Assembly: GCA_026981645.1 (NCBI GenBank)
Contig: JALSII010000066.1
Span: forward strand, 1 to 37,981
Origin: Hyphomicrobiales bacterium
Lineage (GTDB): Bacteria; Pseudomonadota; Alphaproteobacteria; Rhizobiales; Devosiaceae
Direction of reading: 5' to 3'
Length of the DNA stretch: 37,981 nt
Part shown: positions 24,116 to 33,060 of the stretch, piece by piece
How positions within the stretch are numbered: the stretch's first letter is position 1
How the letters are laid out: each line of letters opens with the position of its first letter
Position numbers and translations under genes: made by a program
The notes under the pieces: generated by a model
The model's input: the letters and a program-made list of their open reading frames with translations, nothing else
Databases searched by the model: none
What the model was told of the DNA's origin: nothing

Positions 24116-25008
24116 AATTCAGGCGGCGTCTCTCCCGTCTTGAGGTAGGCGGCGCGCAACGTGTTGGTCATGAGCATGGCAATGGTCATGGGGCCAACGC
24201 CGCCGGGCACCGGACTTATGGCCCCGGCGATTGGTTCAACCTCGGTATAATTCACATCGCCGACCAGCCGGGTTTTGCCCTCACCTTTTTCGGGGGCCGG
24301 AATGCGGTTGATGCCCACATCAATTACCGTTGCGCCCTTCATCACCCAGTCGGCCCTGACCATTTCAGGGCGGCCAACGGCGGCGATTACAATATCAGCG
24401 TAAGAGCAGATTTCGGGCAGGTTGGCGGTGCGTGAATGGGCGATGGTGACGGTCGCGTTGGCACCAAGCAGCAAACTGGCAACCGGCTTGCCCACCAGTA
24501 TTGAGCGCCCTATGACCACAGCGTTGAGGCCCGAGAGGTCCTTGCCGTGAACTTTTTCAACCATCAGCATGCAGCCGGCGGGTGTGCAGGGCACAAAGGC
24601 CTCTTCAAGACGCCCGGCGGCGAGGCGTCCCATATTGATTTCGTGCAGCCCGTCTACATCCTTTGCCGGATCAATGGACTGGATGATTGTATGTTCATTC
24701 AAATGTTTTGGCAGGGGCAGCTGCACCAGAATGCCGTGCACATTCTCGTCTGCATTCAAGCGCGCAATCAGCGCAAGCAGTTCCTCTTCGGAGGTGTTTT
24801 GTGGCAGGGCATGCTGGTAGGAGTTCAGTCCGCATTCAGCGGCCATGCGGCCCTTGGAGGCTACATAGACCTTGGAGGCGGGGTCGTCGCCGACAATCAC
24901 CACGGCAAGGCCGGGAGTGATATCGGTTTTTTCAGCCAGTTTGGCGGTTGCAGATTTGACTTTGGCGATGACTTCGGCGGCGAGGGCTTTTCCATCCAGG
25001 CGTTTCAA
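24112..25008 (-). CDS. folD: Bifunctional methylenetetrahydrofolate dehydrogenase/cyclohydrolase FolD
   Basis: A 298-residue cytoplasmic enzyme interconverting 5,10-methylene-, methenyl- and 10-formyl-tetrahydrofolate. Landmarks: [34 protein letters not shown] (catalytic Lys in the SKGRM segment), [47 protein letters not shown] (NADP site) and [15 protein letters not shown]. No ATG is available in a suitable place; the frame starts with TTG at 25006-25008, giving KRLDGKAL, which matches the usual N-terminus. It is convergent with the BKACE gene and divergent from psuG. It is housekeeping and need not be linked to its neighbours. Confidence 0.94.
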   Translation of the reverse strand: MKRLDGKALAAEVIAKVKSATAKLAEKTDITPGLAVVIVGDDPASKVYVASKGRMAAECGLNSYQHALPQNTSEEELLALIARLNADENVHGILVQLPLPKHLNEHTIIQSIDPAKDVDGLHEINMGRLAAGRLEEAFVPCTPAGCMLMVEKVHGKDLSGLNAVVIGRSILVGKPVASLLLGANATVTIAHSRTANLPEICSYADIVIAAVGRPEMVRADWVMKGATVIDVGINRIPAPEKGEGKTRLVGDVNYTEVEPIAGAISPVPGGVGPMTIAMLMTNTLRAAYLKTGETPPEF

Positions 25009-25202
25009 TTTGATATTCCAGTTCTTGCGCGCTGAGTTGCATGAAATGTGTATGCCATGTCGTCACCGGTGTGAAAAGGGAGGAGTGAACGTATAAGATC
25101 ACTATTCAGAATTCAGACCGGGCCCGTTGACGGGGCTCAAAAGAAAGCACAAACAACATGAAGCGCGCCGGAGCGCTGAGAAGAAGCAATTCGGGAACTG
25201 CC

Positions 25203-26138
25203 ATGAATATGAAAATCAATCCACTCGCCGAATTTCTGGAACTGAGCGAGGAAGTCACTGACGCCCTGTCCTGCGGGCGCCCCGTGGTGGCCCTTGAATC
25301 CACAATCATCACCCACGGCATGCCTTTTCCGCAAAACCTTGAAACCGCCCAGCTTGTTGAAACCGAGGTGCGCGGGTCCGGTGGTATTCCGGCGACCATT
25401 GCCATTATGGAGGGGCGGTTGAAGGTCGGCCTTTCCAAAGGGCAGCTTGAAAATCTTGCAGAGCAGGCAGAGCGCGCTGCCAAGGCTTCCCGGCGCGACC
25501 TTGCGGTGCTTCTTGCGGGCGGCGGGCTTGCCGGCACCACGGTTGCCACCACCATGCAGATTGCCGAAGCCGCCGGAATTGGTGTTTTTGCAACCGGGGG
25601 CATCGGAGGCGTGCACCGGGGGGCAGAAGACACGTTTGATATTTCTGCCGACCTTGCAGCGCTGGGCCAGTTCGGGGTTGGTGTGGTGTGTGCGGGGGCG
25701 AAATCCATTCTGGATATTGCAAAAACGCTTGAAGTTCTTGAAACCAATGGTGTGCCGGTTCTTGGCTATCGCACGGATGATTTTCCTGCGTTTTTTGCCC
25801 GCTCCAGTGGCCACCCGGTCGATCATCGTCTTGATAGTGTGGCGGAGATTGCCCGGGTGATTGATGTGCAGCGAAGGCTCAGGCTGGGTGGAGTGCTTGT
25901 GGCCAACCCCATCCCGAAGGAAGACGCGCTTGAAGCAGGCGAAATTGAAACGCGCATTACAGAGGCAATTCTGGAGGCGGAGCGAGGGGGCGTAACGCGC
26001 AAGGAACTTACCCCCTATCTGCTGGGCCGGATTTTTGAGCTTACCGATGGGCAGAGCCTCGTTGCCAACATCGCACTCATCAGGAACAATGCCCGCGTGG
26101 CCACGCAAATCGCCAACGCACTGTGCGAGTTGCAATGA
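25203..26138 (+). CDS. psuG: Pseudouridine-5'-phosphate glycosidase PsuG
   Basis: A 311-residue Mn-dependent enzyme that splits pseudouridine 5'-phosphate into uracil and ribose 5-phosphate. Family signatures are RPVVALESTIITHGMPFP, NLETAQLVE, GGIPATIAIMEGRLKVGL, ATGGIGGVHRGAEDTFDISA and GYRTDDFPAFFARSSGHPV (both trimmed). The ATG at 25203 is chosen; the frame remains open to an ATG at 25158, but the added residues look unrelated. The stop overlaps the PfkB gene by four bases (ATGA), the classic psuG-psuK pairing. Confidence 0.93.
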   Translation: MNMKINPLAEFLELSEEVTDALSCGRPVVALESTIITHGMPFPQNLETAQLVETEVRGSGGIPATIAIMEGRLKVGLSKGQLENLAEQAERAAKASRRDLAVLLAGGGLAGTTVATTMQIAEAAGIGVFATGGIGGVHRGAEDTFDISADLAALGQFGVGVVCAGAKSILDIAKTLEVLETNGVPVLGYRTDDFPAFFARSSGHPVDHRLDSVAEIARVIDVQRRLRLGGVLVANPIPKEDALEAGEIETRITEAILEAERGGVTRKELTPYLLGRIFELTDGQSLVANIALIRNNARVATQIANALCELQ

Positions 26139-27052
26139 GTGGGCAATTTTCCCGTTCACCACGCGTGCTGCTGGTGGGTGATGTGATGCGTGACATTGTC
26201 GTTAAACCCGTGAGAGATTTACGCAAAGGTACAGACACGGAAGCTGCCATTGAGATTAAACCGGGGGGGGCGGCGGCCAATCAGGCGGTCTGGCTTGGGG
26301 CACTGGGTCTGAACGCCAGGCTGGTGGGGCGGGTTGGCTTGCAGGACCGGGAGGAGCTTATAGCCGATTTTACAGCAAACAAGGTTGAAGCGCATTTGGT
26401 CCCGGACCCCTGCCGGCAGACCGGGACGCTGGTCTCCCTTGTTCATCCCGATGGTGAGCGCAGTTTTTTTACCGACCGTAGTGCCAACAAAAACCTGTGC
26501 CTTGCAGATGTGCCCGAAAACGCGCTGGACAACGTCAATCTGCTGATGCTCTCAGGATATAGTTATTTTGCCAAGGAGCCGCGAAAAGTTGTCCGTCATC
26601 TGATGCAGCAGGCGCAAAATGCTGACATTCCAGTGGCGATTGACCCGGCTTCCGCCGGTTTTTTGTCGGATGTCGGGGCTAAAAAATTCCTGGACTGGAC
26701 AAAAGGTGCTGATATTTTTTTCCCCAATGAGGACGAGGCAGAATTGTTGAGCGGGCAGAGAGACCCGGAAGCTCAAATTGAGTTTTTTGCGGAATATTTC
26801 ACCCTGGTGGTACTCAAGCGCGGTGCAAAGGGCGCTCTTGCCGGAGGGGGTGGGATCGAGCTGATTCTTGTGGAGGCGCCGGTTGTGGATGTTCTGGACA
26901 CCACGGGGGCGGGGGATGCTTTTGCAGCGGGGTTCCTTGCCAGACATTTACGAGGAGAGCCGCTGGGCGCCAGTTTGAAGGGTGGCGTTGTGGCCGGGGC
27001 GTCGGCGGTGCAGTATCTGGGGGGGCAGCCTTCAGACTTATTGTCAATCTGA
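26135..27052 (+). CDS. psuK: PfkB family carbohydrate/nucleoside kinase, probable pseudouridine kinase
   Basis: A 305-residue ribokinase-fold kinase. The N-terminal glycine-rich signature is KPGGAAANQAVWLGALG; the C-terminal signature with the catalytic base is VLDTTGAGDAFAAGFLAR. Four-base coupling to psuG makes pseudouridine phosphorylation the most likely job, supplying PsuG with substrate. Sequence alone would also allow ribokinase-like or other sugar kinase activity. The glycine signature is encoded across a run of eight G (26263-26270). No nucleoside transporter is adjacent. Confidence 0.82.
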   Translation: MSGQFSRSPRVLLVGDVMRDIVVKPVRDLRKGTDTEAAIEIKPGGAAANQAVWLGALGLNARLVGRVGLQDREELIADFTANKVEAHLVPDPCRQTGTLVSLVHPDGERSFFTDRSANKNLCLADVPENALDNVNLLMLSGYSYFAKEPRKVVRHLMQQAQNADIPVAIDPASAGFLSDVGAKKFLDWTKGADIFFPNEDEAELLSGQRDPEAQIEFFAEYFTLVVLKRGAKGALAGGGGIELILVEAPVVDVLDTTGAGDAFAAGFLARHLRGEPLGASLKGGVVAGASAVQYLGGQPSDLLSI

Positions 27053-27203
27053 GCTATGACACAAAGCTATATTATATCCTGTGCAATAGCGCTTAATGTC
27101 TGGTAAAGCGACACATTAAACCCGGCATTGCAATTGGTTCCATGACAATTGATTTTGTGGGATGTATCTGGCTGAAACACTCTCGGGCTCTGGGGGAATA
27201 TTC

Positions 27204-29003
27204 TTGAACGATATGCACCGTGCGGGTCGTACCCCTGAACCGCTGAGCGAGGTCGTCCGGGAGAGTCGGGCCACGTTCTGGAACATCGCCCTGTTCTCCT
27301 CGATAGTGAACATCCTGATGCTGGCCGGTCCACTCTATATGCTTCAGATTTATGATCGGGTGCTGGCCAGCGGCAGTGTGCCAACCCTTGTTGCGCTTTC
27401 CCTGTTCGTTCTGGGCGCCTATGTTTTTCAGGGCATACTGGACGTGCTGCGCCAACGTATCACCGTGCGGATTGCCAGCGTGTTTGATGAAAAGCTCCAG
27501 AACATCGTGCACAAGGCGGTGGTGACCCTTGGCATCATCGCCCGCCAGCCGGGTGAGGCCATGGGGCCAATTCGAAATGTTGATACAATTCGCGCCTTTG
27601 CCACCAGTACCGGCCCCTCGGCGATGCTGGATGCGCCCTGGGTGCCCGTCTATCTGGTGATTGTGTTTTTGATTCACCCATGGCTCGGGTGGCTCAGCGT
27701 TTTCGGGTGCGTGGTTCTGTTCAGCATTGCTATTGCGACCGAACGGGTCAGCCGGAATTCCATCAAACAGTCTTCGCAGGATCAGGGGGTGCGCGGCGCG
27801 GTAATGGAGGGGGACAGGCGCAACGCCGAAACCATTGTCGCCATGGGCATGCTGCCGGTGTTGGCAGCACGCTGGCGCCAGGTCAATGGCCAGTTCATCC
27901 GTTCGGTTGAACAGTCAGCGGATGTGGTCAACTCTTTTGGAGCCATGACCAAAACCTTTCGCATGGCGTTGCAATCTGCTGTTCTGGGCCTTGGCGCCTA
28001 TCTGGTGCTGCTGGGGCAGTTGACACCGGGCTCGATGATTGCGGCCTCTATCATGATGGGCCGTGCGCTGGGCCCGATTGAAATTGCTGTTGGCAATTGG
28101 CGCAACTTCATCGGGGCGAAAGACGCGTTCAAGTTGCTCAACACCCAATTGGGCAAGTTTTCCATTCAGCCCATGAGGACCGAACTTCCTCCGCCCTCTC
28201 AAAACCTGGTTGCTGAGGGCCTTGTGGTTGCGGCGCCCGGCGCTGACCGACCAACATTGCAGGGATTACGTTTTGGCATCAGGGCGGGTGAAGTGGTGGG
28301 GCTTATCGGCCCCAGCGGTGCCGGTAAAACCTCACTGGCGCGCACGCTTGTGGGCATCTGGGAGCCGGCACGGGGCACAGTGCGACTGGACGGGGCGGAA
28401 CTCAGCCAGTGGGACCCCAGTGCGTTGGGCAAACATATCGGGTTTCTGTCTCAGGATGTGGCGTTGTTTGATGGTACAATTGCCCAGAACATCGCCCGGA
28501 TGGAGCCCGAACCCGAAAGTGAGGGTGTGCTCAGGGCCGCCCAGGCGGCAGGTGCCCATGACTTGGTTCTGCATATGAGCGAGGGTTATGACACGCGCAT
28601 CGGGGAGGGGGGAGGCCTGCTCTCTGCCGGGCAGCGCCAGCGGATTGCACTGGCGCGAGCCCTTTATGGTGAACCGTTTTTAGTTGTGCTGGATGAGCCG
28701 CAATCAAATCTTGATGCAGAAGGGGAGAATGCGCTTCTCTTGGCTATTGAGGGCGTGAAAAAACGCGGGGGGATCGTCATTGTCATCTCCCATCGCCCCT
28801 CAACCCTTACGGGTTGCGACAAGGTGCTTGTACTGTCCAGTGGGACCCAGCAGGCCTATGGTCCACGCGATGAGGTTTTGCAAAAAGTACTCTCCCGTAC
28901 CCCTGAGGAGGCAGAGCAGTCTGTGGAATCTGATGAGGCGGGGCGGCAGGAGAGCGATGGTCCTGAACAGCCTCCTTCTGAGGGGGAAGCAAAAAATGAC
29001 TAG
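27204..29003 (+). CDS. Type I secretion system ATPase/permease (PrtD-like ABC exporter)
   Basis: A 599-residue exporter subunit with an N-terminal transmembrane domain (about residues 25-310) and a C-terminal ABC ATPase. Walker A is LIGPSGAGKTSLARTL (near residue 370), the signature LLSAGQRQRIALARALYG (near 470) and Walker B FLVVLDEPQSNLD. There is no C39 peptidase domain. PLYMLQIYDRVLASGS and LDAPWVPVYL are typical of the PrtD/LapB-like type I secretion group. The tail is acidic. The start is uncertain: TTG at 27204 has GGGGGAA 5 bp upstream; ATG at 27162 or 27213 are alternatives. It overlaps the adaptor gene by 8 bp. The secreted substrate is not in the window. Confidence 0.88.
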   Translation: MNDMHRAGRTPEPLSEVVRESRATFWNIALFSSIVNILMLAGPLYMLQIYDRVLASGSVPTLVALSLFVLGAYVFQGILDVLRQRITVRIASVFDEKLQNIVHKAVVTLGIIARQPGEAMGPIRNVDTIRAFATSTGPSAMLDAPWVPVYLVIVFLIHPWLGWLSVFGCVVLFSIAIATERVSRNSIKQSSQDQGVRGAVMEGDRRNAETIVAMGMLPVLAARWRQVNGQFIRSVEQSADVVNSFGAMTKTFRMALQSAVLGLGAYLVLLGQLTPGSMIAASIMMGRALGPIEIAVGNWRNFIGAKDAFKLLNTQLGKFSIQPMRTELPPPSQNLVAEGLVVAAPGADRPTLQGLRFGIRAGEVVGLIGPSGAGKTSLARTLVGIWEPARGTVRLDGAELSQWDPSALGKHIGFLSQDVALFDGTIAQNIARMEPEPESEGVLRAAQAAGAHDLVLHMSEGYDTRIGEGGGLLSAGQRQRIALARALYGEPFLVVLDEPQSNLDAEGENALLLAIEGVKKRGGIVIVISHRPSTLTGCDKVLVLSSGTQQAYGPRDEVLQKVLSRTPEEAEQSVESDEAGRQESDGPEQPPSEGEAKND

Positions 29004-30327
29004 GGCATTGATAAAATCTACTCCGCCTGACCTTTCCCCCTCCCAGGCGGGGATCAAGCGTTTTTCCCTCATGGGGATTATTGTTGTTGTTGTTCTTGTC
29101 GGGGGCATCGGGGGCTGGATGGCAACGGCTCAGCTTTCAGGGGCGGTGATTGCCTCGGGTCAGATTGTTGTTGAAAGCAACGCCAAGGCAATTCAGCACG
29201 CAACCGGGGGCACAGTCATTGATATTCTGGTGCAGGATGGCAGCATTGTGGATGTGGGGGACGTGCTTTTGCGGCTCGATGATACTGTGCCCAAGGCTTC
29301 GCGCGACATCTACAGAAGCCAGCTTGATGAAATGCTTGCGCGCCAGTCCCGGCTGATTGCTGAAGCGGCGGGGCTGGATACGGTGATATTCGAGGACGAA
29401 CTGCTTTTTCGTCAGGATGACCCGGCGGTCATGGTGTTGCTGGAACGCGAGCGGCAATTGTTTGATGTGCGTGCAAACTCAATTGAGAGCCAACTGGCCC
29501 AGCTTGACGAACGCATAGACCAGATTCACAAGGAGATATCCGGGCTTGAGGCTCAATCCGCTGCAAAAACCAGGGAAGGCGATCTGATTGCAAGGGAGCT
29601 CGAGGGGGTACGCGACCTGTTCGAGCAAAACCTGGTTTCAGTTGGCCGGTTAAACGCCCTTGAACGTCAACAGGTTCAGCTGGAGGGCATATACGGCCAG
29701 CTTGTTTCGGAAATTGCCCGGGCGCGGGGCCGAATAATTGAGATTGAATTGCAGGCGGGGCTGCTCAAAAACGAGTTCCGGGACAATGCGCTCAATACGC
29801 TGGCGGAAACCCAGGTGCAGATCGCCGAGCTGCGCCAGTTGCTCACTGCTGCCAATGACCAGCTGAGCCGTGTGGAAATCACTTCCCCTCAGGCCGGAAT
29901 TGTACAGGGGCTTGCCGTGCATACAATCGGGGGGGTCGTGGGGGTCGGGGAAGTGCTCATGCAGATCATTCCCACGGGCGATGCGCTGGTACTGGATGCC
30001 CGGGTCACCCAGTCTGATATCGATCAGGTCAGGCCGGGTGCTTTGGTTCGTATTCAGATTCAGGCAGGCAACCAGCGCTCGGTGCCTGAGCTGGACGGTA
30101 TCATCACGCGGGTCTCCGCTGACCTTACCCGAGATCCGCAAACGGGCCTCGGGTATTACGAGGTCCGTGCCAGCCTGCCCGATGATGTGGAGGAGCAGCT
30201 TGGGGATCTGAAGCTGTTGCCGGGTATGGCGGCGACTGCGTTTATCCAAACCGAATCCCGGACGGCTCTGGACTATCTGATGAAGCCGCTTTACGAGCAG
30301 GTCACGCGGACCTTTCGCGAAAGATAG
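28996..30327 (+). CDS. Type I secretion membrane fusion protein (HlyD family)
   Basis: A 443-residue periplasmic adaptor anchored by one N-terminal transmembrane segment (LMGIIVVVVLVGGIGGW, about residues 25-42). A biotinyl-lipoyl-like part (GQIVVESNAKAIQHATGG, VQDGSIVDVGDVLLRLD) flanks long coiled coils (about residues 100-270, heptad-rich with many Q, E and L) and a beta-barrel C-terminus (VRPGALVRIQIQAGNQR). It would bridge the ABC exporter and a TolC-like outer membrane channel, which must be encoded elsewhere. The ATG follows GGGGGAAG. It overlaps the ATPase gene by eight bases. Confidence 0.9.
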   Translation: MTRALIKSTPPDLSPSQAGIKRFSLMGIIVVVVLVGGIGGWMATAQLSGAVIASGQIVVESNAKAIQHATGGTVIDILVQDGSIVDVGDVLLRLDDTVPKASRDIYRSQLDEMLARQSRLIAEAAGLDTVIFEDELLFRQDDPAVMVLLERERQLFDVRANSIESQLAQLDERIDQIHKEISGLEAQSAAKTREGDLIARELEGVRDLFEQNLVSVGRLNALERQQVQLEGIYGQLVSEIARARGRIIEIELQAGLLKNEFRDNALNTLAETQVQIAELRQLLTAANDQLSRVEITSPQAGIVQGLAVHTIGGVVGVGEVLMQIIPTGDALVLDARVTQSDIDQVRPGALVRIQIQAGNQRSVPELDGIITRVSADLTRDPQTGLGYYEVRASLPDDVEEQLGDLKLLPGMAATAFIQTESRTALDYLMKPLYEQVTRTFRER

Positions 30328-30351
30328 GCTTGTTGCAGGAGCTTTTTGATC

Positions 30352-31668
30352 GTGAGTTTGTCTGAAACGCCTCTGGGTTCAACAGCGTTGAAAAAGGCTT
30401 TGGGCTCTGATCCGCGCGCCTTTCTGCGTTCCCTGTTTGTGACCGGTGTGCAGGCGGCTCTGCCCGCGGCAGTTCTGGCCGGGCACCTTCCTGAAAAACC
30501 AAAGGGTAAAACCATTGTTATCGGGGCCGGCAAGGCATCGGCGCAAATGGCGCTGGCCTTTGAGAGATTTTGGGATGGTCCTCTGGAAGGGCTGGTGGTC
30601 ACCCAGTACGGTTGTGCTGAAGCCTGCAAAAACATAGAGGTTGTCGAGGCAGCGCATCCGGTGCCTGACAAGGCGGGGCTGAGTGCGGCACAGCGGATGC
30701 TGGCCCTCACGGCAGAGGCAGGGTCAGATGATCTGGTAGTGGCGTTGATTTCGGGCGGTGGTTCATCGCTTTTACCCGCCCCTGCACCGGGCCTGACTCT
30801 TGAAGACGAGCAGGTCATCAACCGCTCCCTGCTCACCTGCGGGGCGCCGATTTCTGAAATGAATGTGGTAAGAAAGATGTTTTCCGCCATCAAGGGGGGG
30901 CGGCTGGCGGCGGCGGCGTTTCCAGCCCCGGTGGTGTCCCTGATCATTTCCGATGTGCCGGGGGATGATCCGGCGCTGGTGGCTTCGGGGCCAACAGTTG
31001 CCGACCGGTCGGGCGTTGGCGAGGCGCGGGAGATTATCAAAAAATACAATATTGAATTGCCCGCGGTGGCAGCAAAAATTCTGGCGGAAAAATCCAATCC
31101 GCCGCCGGTTCCGGGCGATCCCATGCTGACCCGGGCAACGCACAGGGTTATAGCTTCGGCTGCCATGTCGCTGAAGGCAGCTATGGATGCGGCCAAAGAG
31201 GTGGGATGTGATGTGCTTGTGCTTGGGGATGCGCTTGAGGGGGAGGCGCGCGAACTGGGGGAGGCTCATGCCTCTCTTGTTCTGGGGCACAAGTCCCGCA
31301 CTCCAGCGCGCCCGCTGCTTATTCTTTCCGGTGGGGAGACCAGCGTCAGCCTTGGTGCAGGGGAGTTTTGTGGAGGCAAGGGGGGGCGCAACAGTGAATA
31401 TCTGCTGGCGCTGGCGCTGGGCATTTCAGGTCAGAACAATATTTTTGCACTTGCTGCGGATACTGACGGGCGCGATGGCTCCGAGGACAATGCGGGCGCT
31501 TTTGCCGATGGTTCAAGCGTTGCCCGCATGGTAACGGCTGGTATGGATGCGCAAGCACACCTTGACCGGCACGATGCCTGGAGCGCCTTTGACGCCATCG
31601 GGGACCTTCTGGTCACCGGCCCCACCGGAACCAATGTCAACGATTTCCGGGCTCTTTTAATATTCTAG
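30352..31668 (+). CDS. Type 2 glycerate kinase (MOFRL family)
   Basis: A 438-residue kinase of the GckA/TtuD group that phosphorylates D-glycerate, usually to 2-phosphoglycerate. Landmarks: TIVIGAGKASAQMALAFE, LVVALISGGGSSLLPAPAPG, MNVVRKMFSAIKGGRLAA, SDVPGDDPALVASGPT and the C-terminal MOFRL region GGKGGRNSEYLLALAL ... ALAADTDGRDGSEDNAGAF. GTG at 30352 is preferred because AGGAG is 10 bp upstream; the frame also has a TTG at 30346. It starts 24 bp after the secretion adaptor, in the same direction, but no functional link to secretion is evident. It may take up glycerate from serine or glyoxylate metabolism. Confidence 0.88.
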   Translation: MSLSETPLGSTALKKALGSDPRAFLRSLFVTGVQAALPAAVLAGHLPEKPKGKTIVIGAGKASAQMALAFERFWDGPLEGLVVTQYGCAEACKNIEVVEAAHPVPDKAGLSAAQRMLALTAEAGSDDLVVALISGGGSSLLPAPAPGLTLEDEQVINRSLLTCGAPISEMNVVRKMFSAIKGGRLAAAAFPAPVVSLIISDVPGDDPALVASGPTVADRSGVGEAREIIKKYNIELPAVAAKILAEKSNPPPVPGDPMLTRATHRVIASAAMSLKAAMDAAKEVGCDVLVLGDALEGEARELGEAHASLVLGHKSRTPARPLLILSGGETSVSLGAGEFCGGKGGRNSEYLLALALGISGQNNIFALAADTDGRDGSEDNAGAFADGSSVARMVTAGMDAQAHLDRHDAWSAFDAIGDLLVTGPTGTNVNDFRALLIF

Positions 31669-31745
31669 GCTACTTATCGGTTAAGCGAACTCCCGCGAGC
31701 TTTTTCGCCATGCGAGCACAGCTCTCATGGCCTTCTTGCCTTCAG

Positions 31746-31762
31746 ACAGTCCGCCGGACTGT
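31746..31762. terminator. Short perfect hairpin between glycerate kinase and tRNA-Ala
   Basis: ACAGTCC-GCC-GGACTGT is a 7-bp perfect inverted repeat with a 3-nt loop, followed on the plus strand by TTGATTTG and on the minus strand by CTGAAGG. Lying between two convergent transcription units, it may act as a weak bidirectional terminator. It could instead be one copy of a dispersed palindromic element. No second copy occurs in this window. Confidence 0.4.
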
Positions 31763-31797
31763 TTGATTTGCGATGTTAGGCAAACCGGGCTGCGAAG

Positions 31798-31873
<76 letters not shown>

Positions 31874-31910
31874 AATTCAGAGCAAAAGCTAGGTTTTCTT
31901 CCCCGCAGGA

Positions 31911-32933
31911 TCAAGCCAGATTGTGGTCAACAAGGCTTTGCCCGATGGCGGCAACCGCCTTTTGGGGGGCAATGAAATCGCGGCCCAGAAGAGCCCGTGC
32001 CAGGGAGGCATCGACGGTGCGGTGATGCCCCAGCTCCGCAATGCTGCCCCGGGCATCGGCGTCGAACAGGGCGGCGATGCGTACAATCCAGTCGGGGATT
32101 TCAAATTTGGGGAGTTTTTTAGCATAAGCGGGAAGCTGGGTTTTTAACGCCTGTGCCATTTCAAGCAGGGTGAGATTGTCGGCTGATGTAGCATGACGTC
32201 TGCCGGCGGCTTTTGTTGAAGTCATGGCCATAACATGGAGAGCGGCCACATCGCGCACGTCTACGCAAGGGAAGGAAAGGCGCGGAGCCGCGGGCATTTC
32301 ACCCTTGAGCAGACGCAGGATGATCGCGCCGGATGTGCCCGGATCGGCATTGAGCAGAGGCCCCATGATGAAAGAGGGATTGATGACACGCAGGTCATCC
32401 CTGCGCCCGGCGTCTTCAACCAGTTCCCAGGCCTTTTTTTCGGCCAGGGTTTTGGACTGGGTATAGGCATTTGCATCAGGGGAGTTGATGTTTGTCCAGT
32501 CATCTTCGGTGAACGGGGCTGTGCGTGTGCGCTCATGTCCATACATGATTGCAGCCATGGACGAGGTGAGCACGATATGCTCAACGTCAGCCTTCAGGGC
32601 AGCGTCCAGAGCGCGTCTGGTGCCCTCGACTGCCGGTGTAATCAGTTCCATCTTGTCGGCGGGCATCCGGGTGATAAAGGGAGAGGCGGTGTGCTGAACA
32701 TAGCGTGCGCCTTTCATGGCATCATCCCATCCGTCATCCGAAAGGAGATCAAGGGTAACAAATTCCAGATTATCTGTGTCCGCGCCGTGGCTTTGCATGG
32801 TATCACGAACTTCATCGGCCCGGTCCAGGGAGCGCAAGCTGCCGCGCACCTTGTATCCACTCTTGAGCAGTTGAAGCGCGGTATGTCCGCCAAGAAATCC
32901 GGAAATTCCGGTGAGCAATACCAGGTCGGTCAT
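31911..32933 (-). CDS. NAD(P)-dependent epimerase/reductase (extended SDR, dihydroflavonol-reductase-like)
   Basis: A 340-residue extended short-chain dehydrogenase. The N-terminal NAD(P) motif is LLTGISGFLGGHTALQLL; the active-site pair is in ANAYTQSKTLAEKKAW (YxxxK) with an upstream Ser in VLTSSMAAIMYG. INPSFIMGPLL and DVRDVAALHVMAM fit the dihydroflavonol 4-reductase/cinnamoyl-CoA-reductase-like branch common in bacteria, usually acting on aldehydes or ketones. Physiological substrate is unknown. The ATG at 32931-32933 follows AAAAGGA; a longer TTG start at 32951 is rejected. It is divergent from a TetR gene with a shared operator, so induction by a substrate or toxic carbonyl is likely. 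Confidence 0.83.
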   Translation of the reverse strand: MTDLVLLTGISGFLGGHTALQLLKSGYKVRGSLRSLDRADEVRDTMQSHGADTDNLEFVTLDLLSDDGWDDAMKGARYVQHTASPFITRMPADKMELITPAVEGTRRALDAALKADVEHIVLTSSMAAIMYGHERTRTAPFTEDDWTNINSPDANAYTQSKTLAEKKAWELVEDAGRRDDLRVINPSFIMGPLLNADPGTSGAIILRLLKGEMPAAPRLSFPCVDVRDVAALHVMAMTSTKAAGRRHATSADNLTLLEMAQALKTQLPAYAKKLPKFEIPDWIVRIAALFDADARGSIAELGHHRTVDASLARALLGRDFIAPQKAVAAIGQSLVDHNLA

Positions 32934-32951
32934 CTGGGTTGTCCTTTTCAA

Positions 32952-32988
32952 TTGAACGATATATACATCAATCGTTCATTTCGTTCAA
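32952..32988. promoter_or_regulatory. TetR operator and reductase promoter
   Basis: TGAACGAT (32953-32960) and ATCGTTCA (32971-32978) form a perfect 8-bp inverted repeat with a 10-bp spacer. A third half site, TCGTTCAA, is at 32981-32988. On the minus strand a good promoter reads TTGAAC (complement of 32983-32988), 17 bp, TATATA (32960-32965). The repeat covers its -10 box and much of the spacer, so the divergent TetR protein probably represses the reductase here. The repeat and hexamers are seen directly. Confidence 0.65.
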
Positions 32989-33060
32989 TAGAGTATTTTC
33001 AAGATAAGTGGAGCCGGTTATCCGGTTCGAGAATGCGACAAAACAAATACCCTGGCGGAG

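Noticed and set aside
24112..25008. FolD as part of a one-carbon branch of the MocD/MocE-like oxygenase
   Set aside because: Nine kilobases away, on the opposite strand, and an essential housekeeping gene in most bacteria; no evidence of linkage.
27131..27151. Two CAATTG palindromes before the secretion ATPase gene as an operator
   Set aside because: Six-base palindromes 15 bp apart in an AT-rich stretch are too weak to claim, and no adjacent regulator gene exists.
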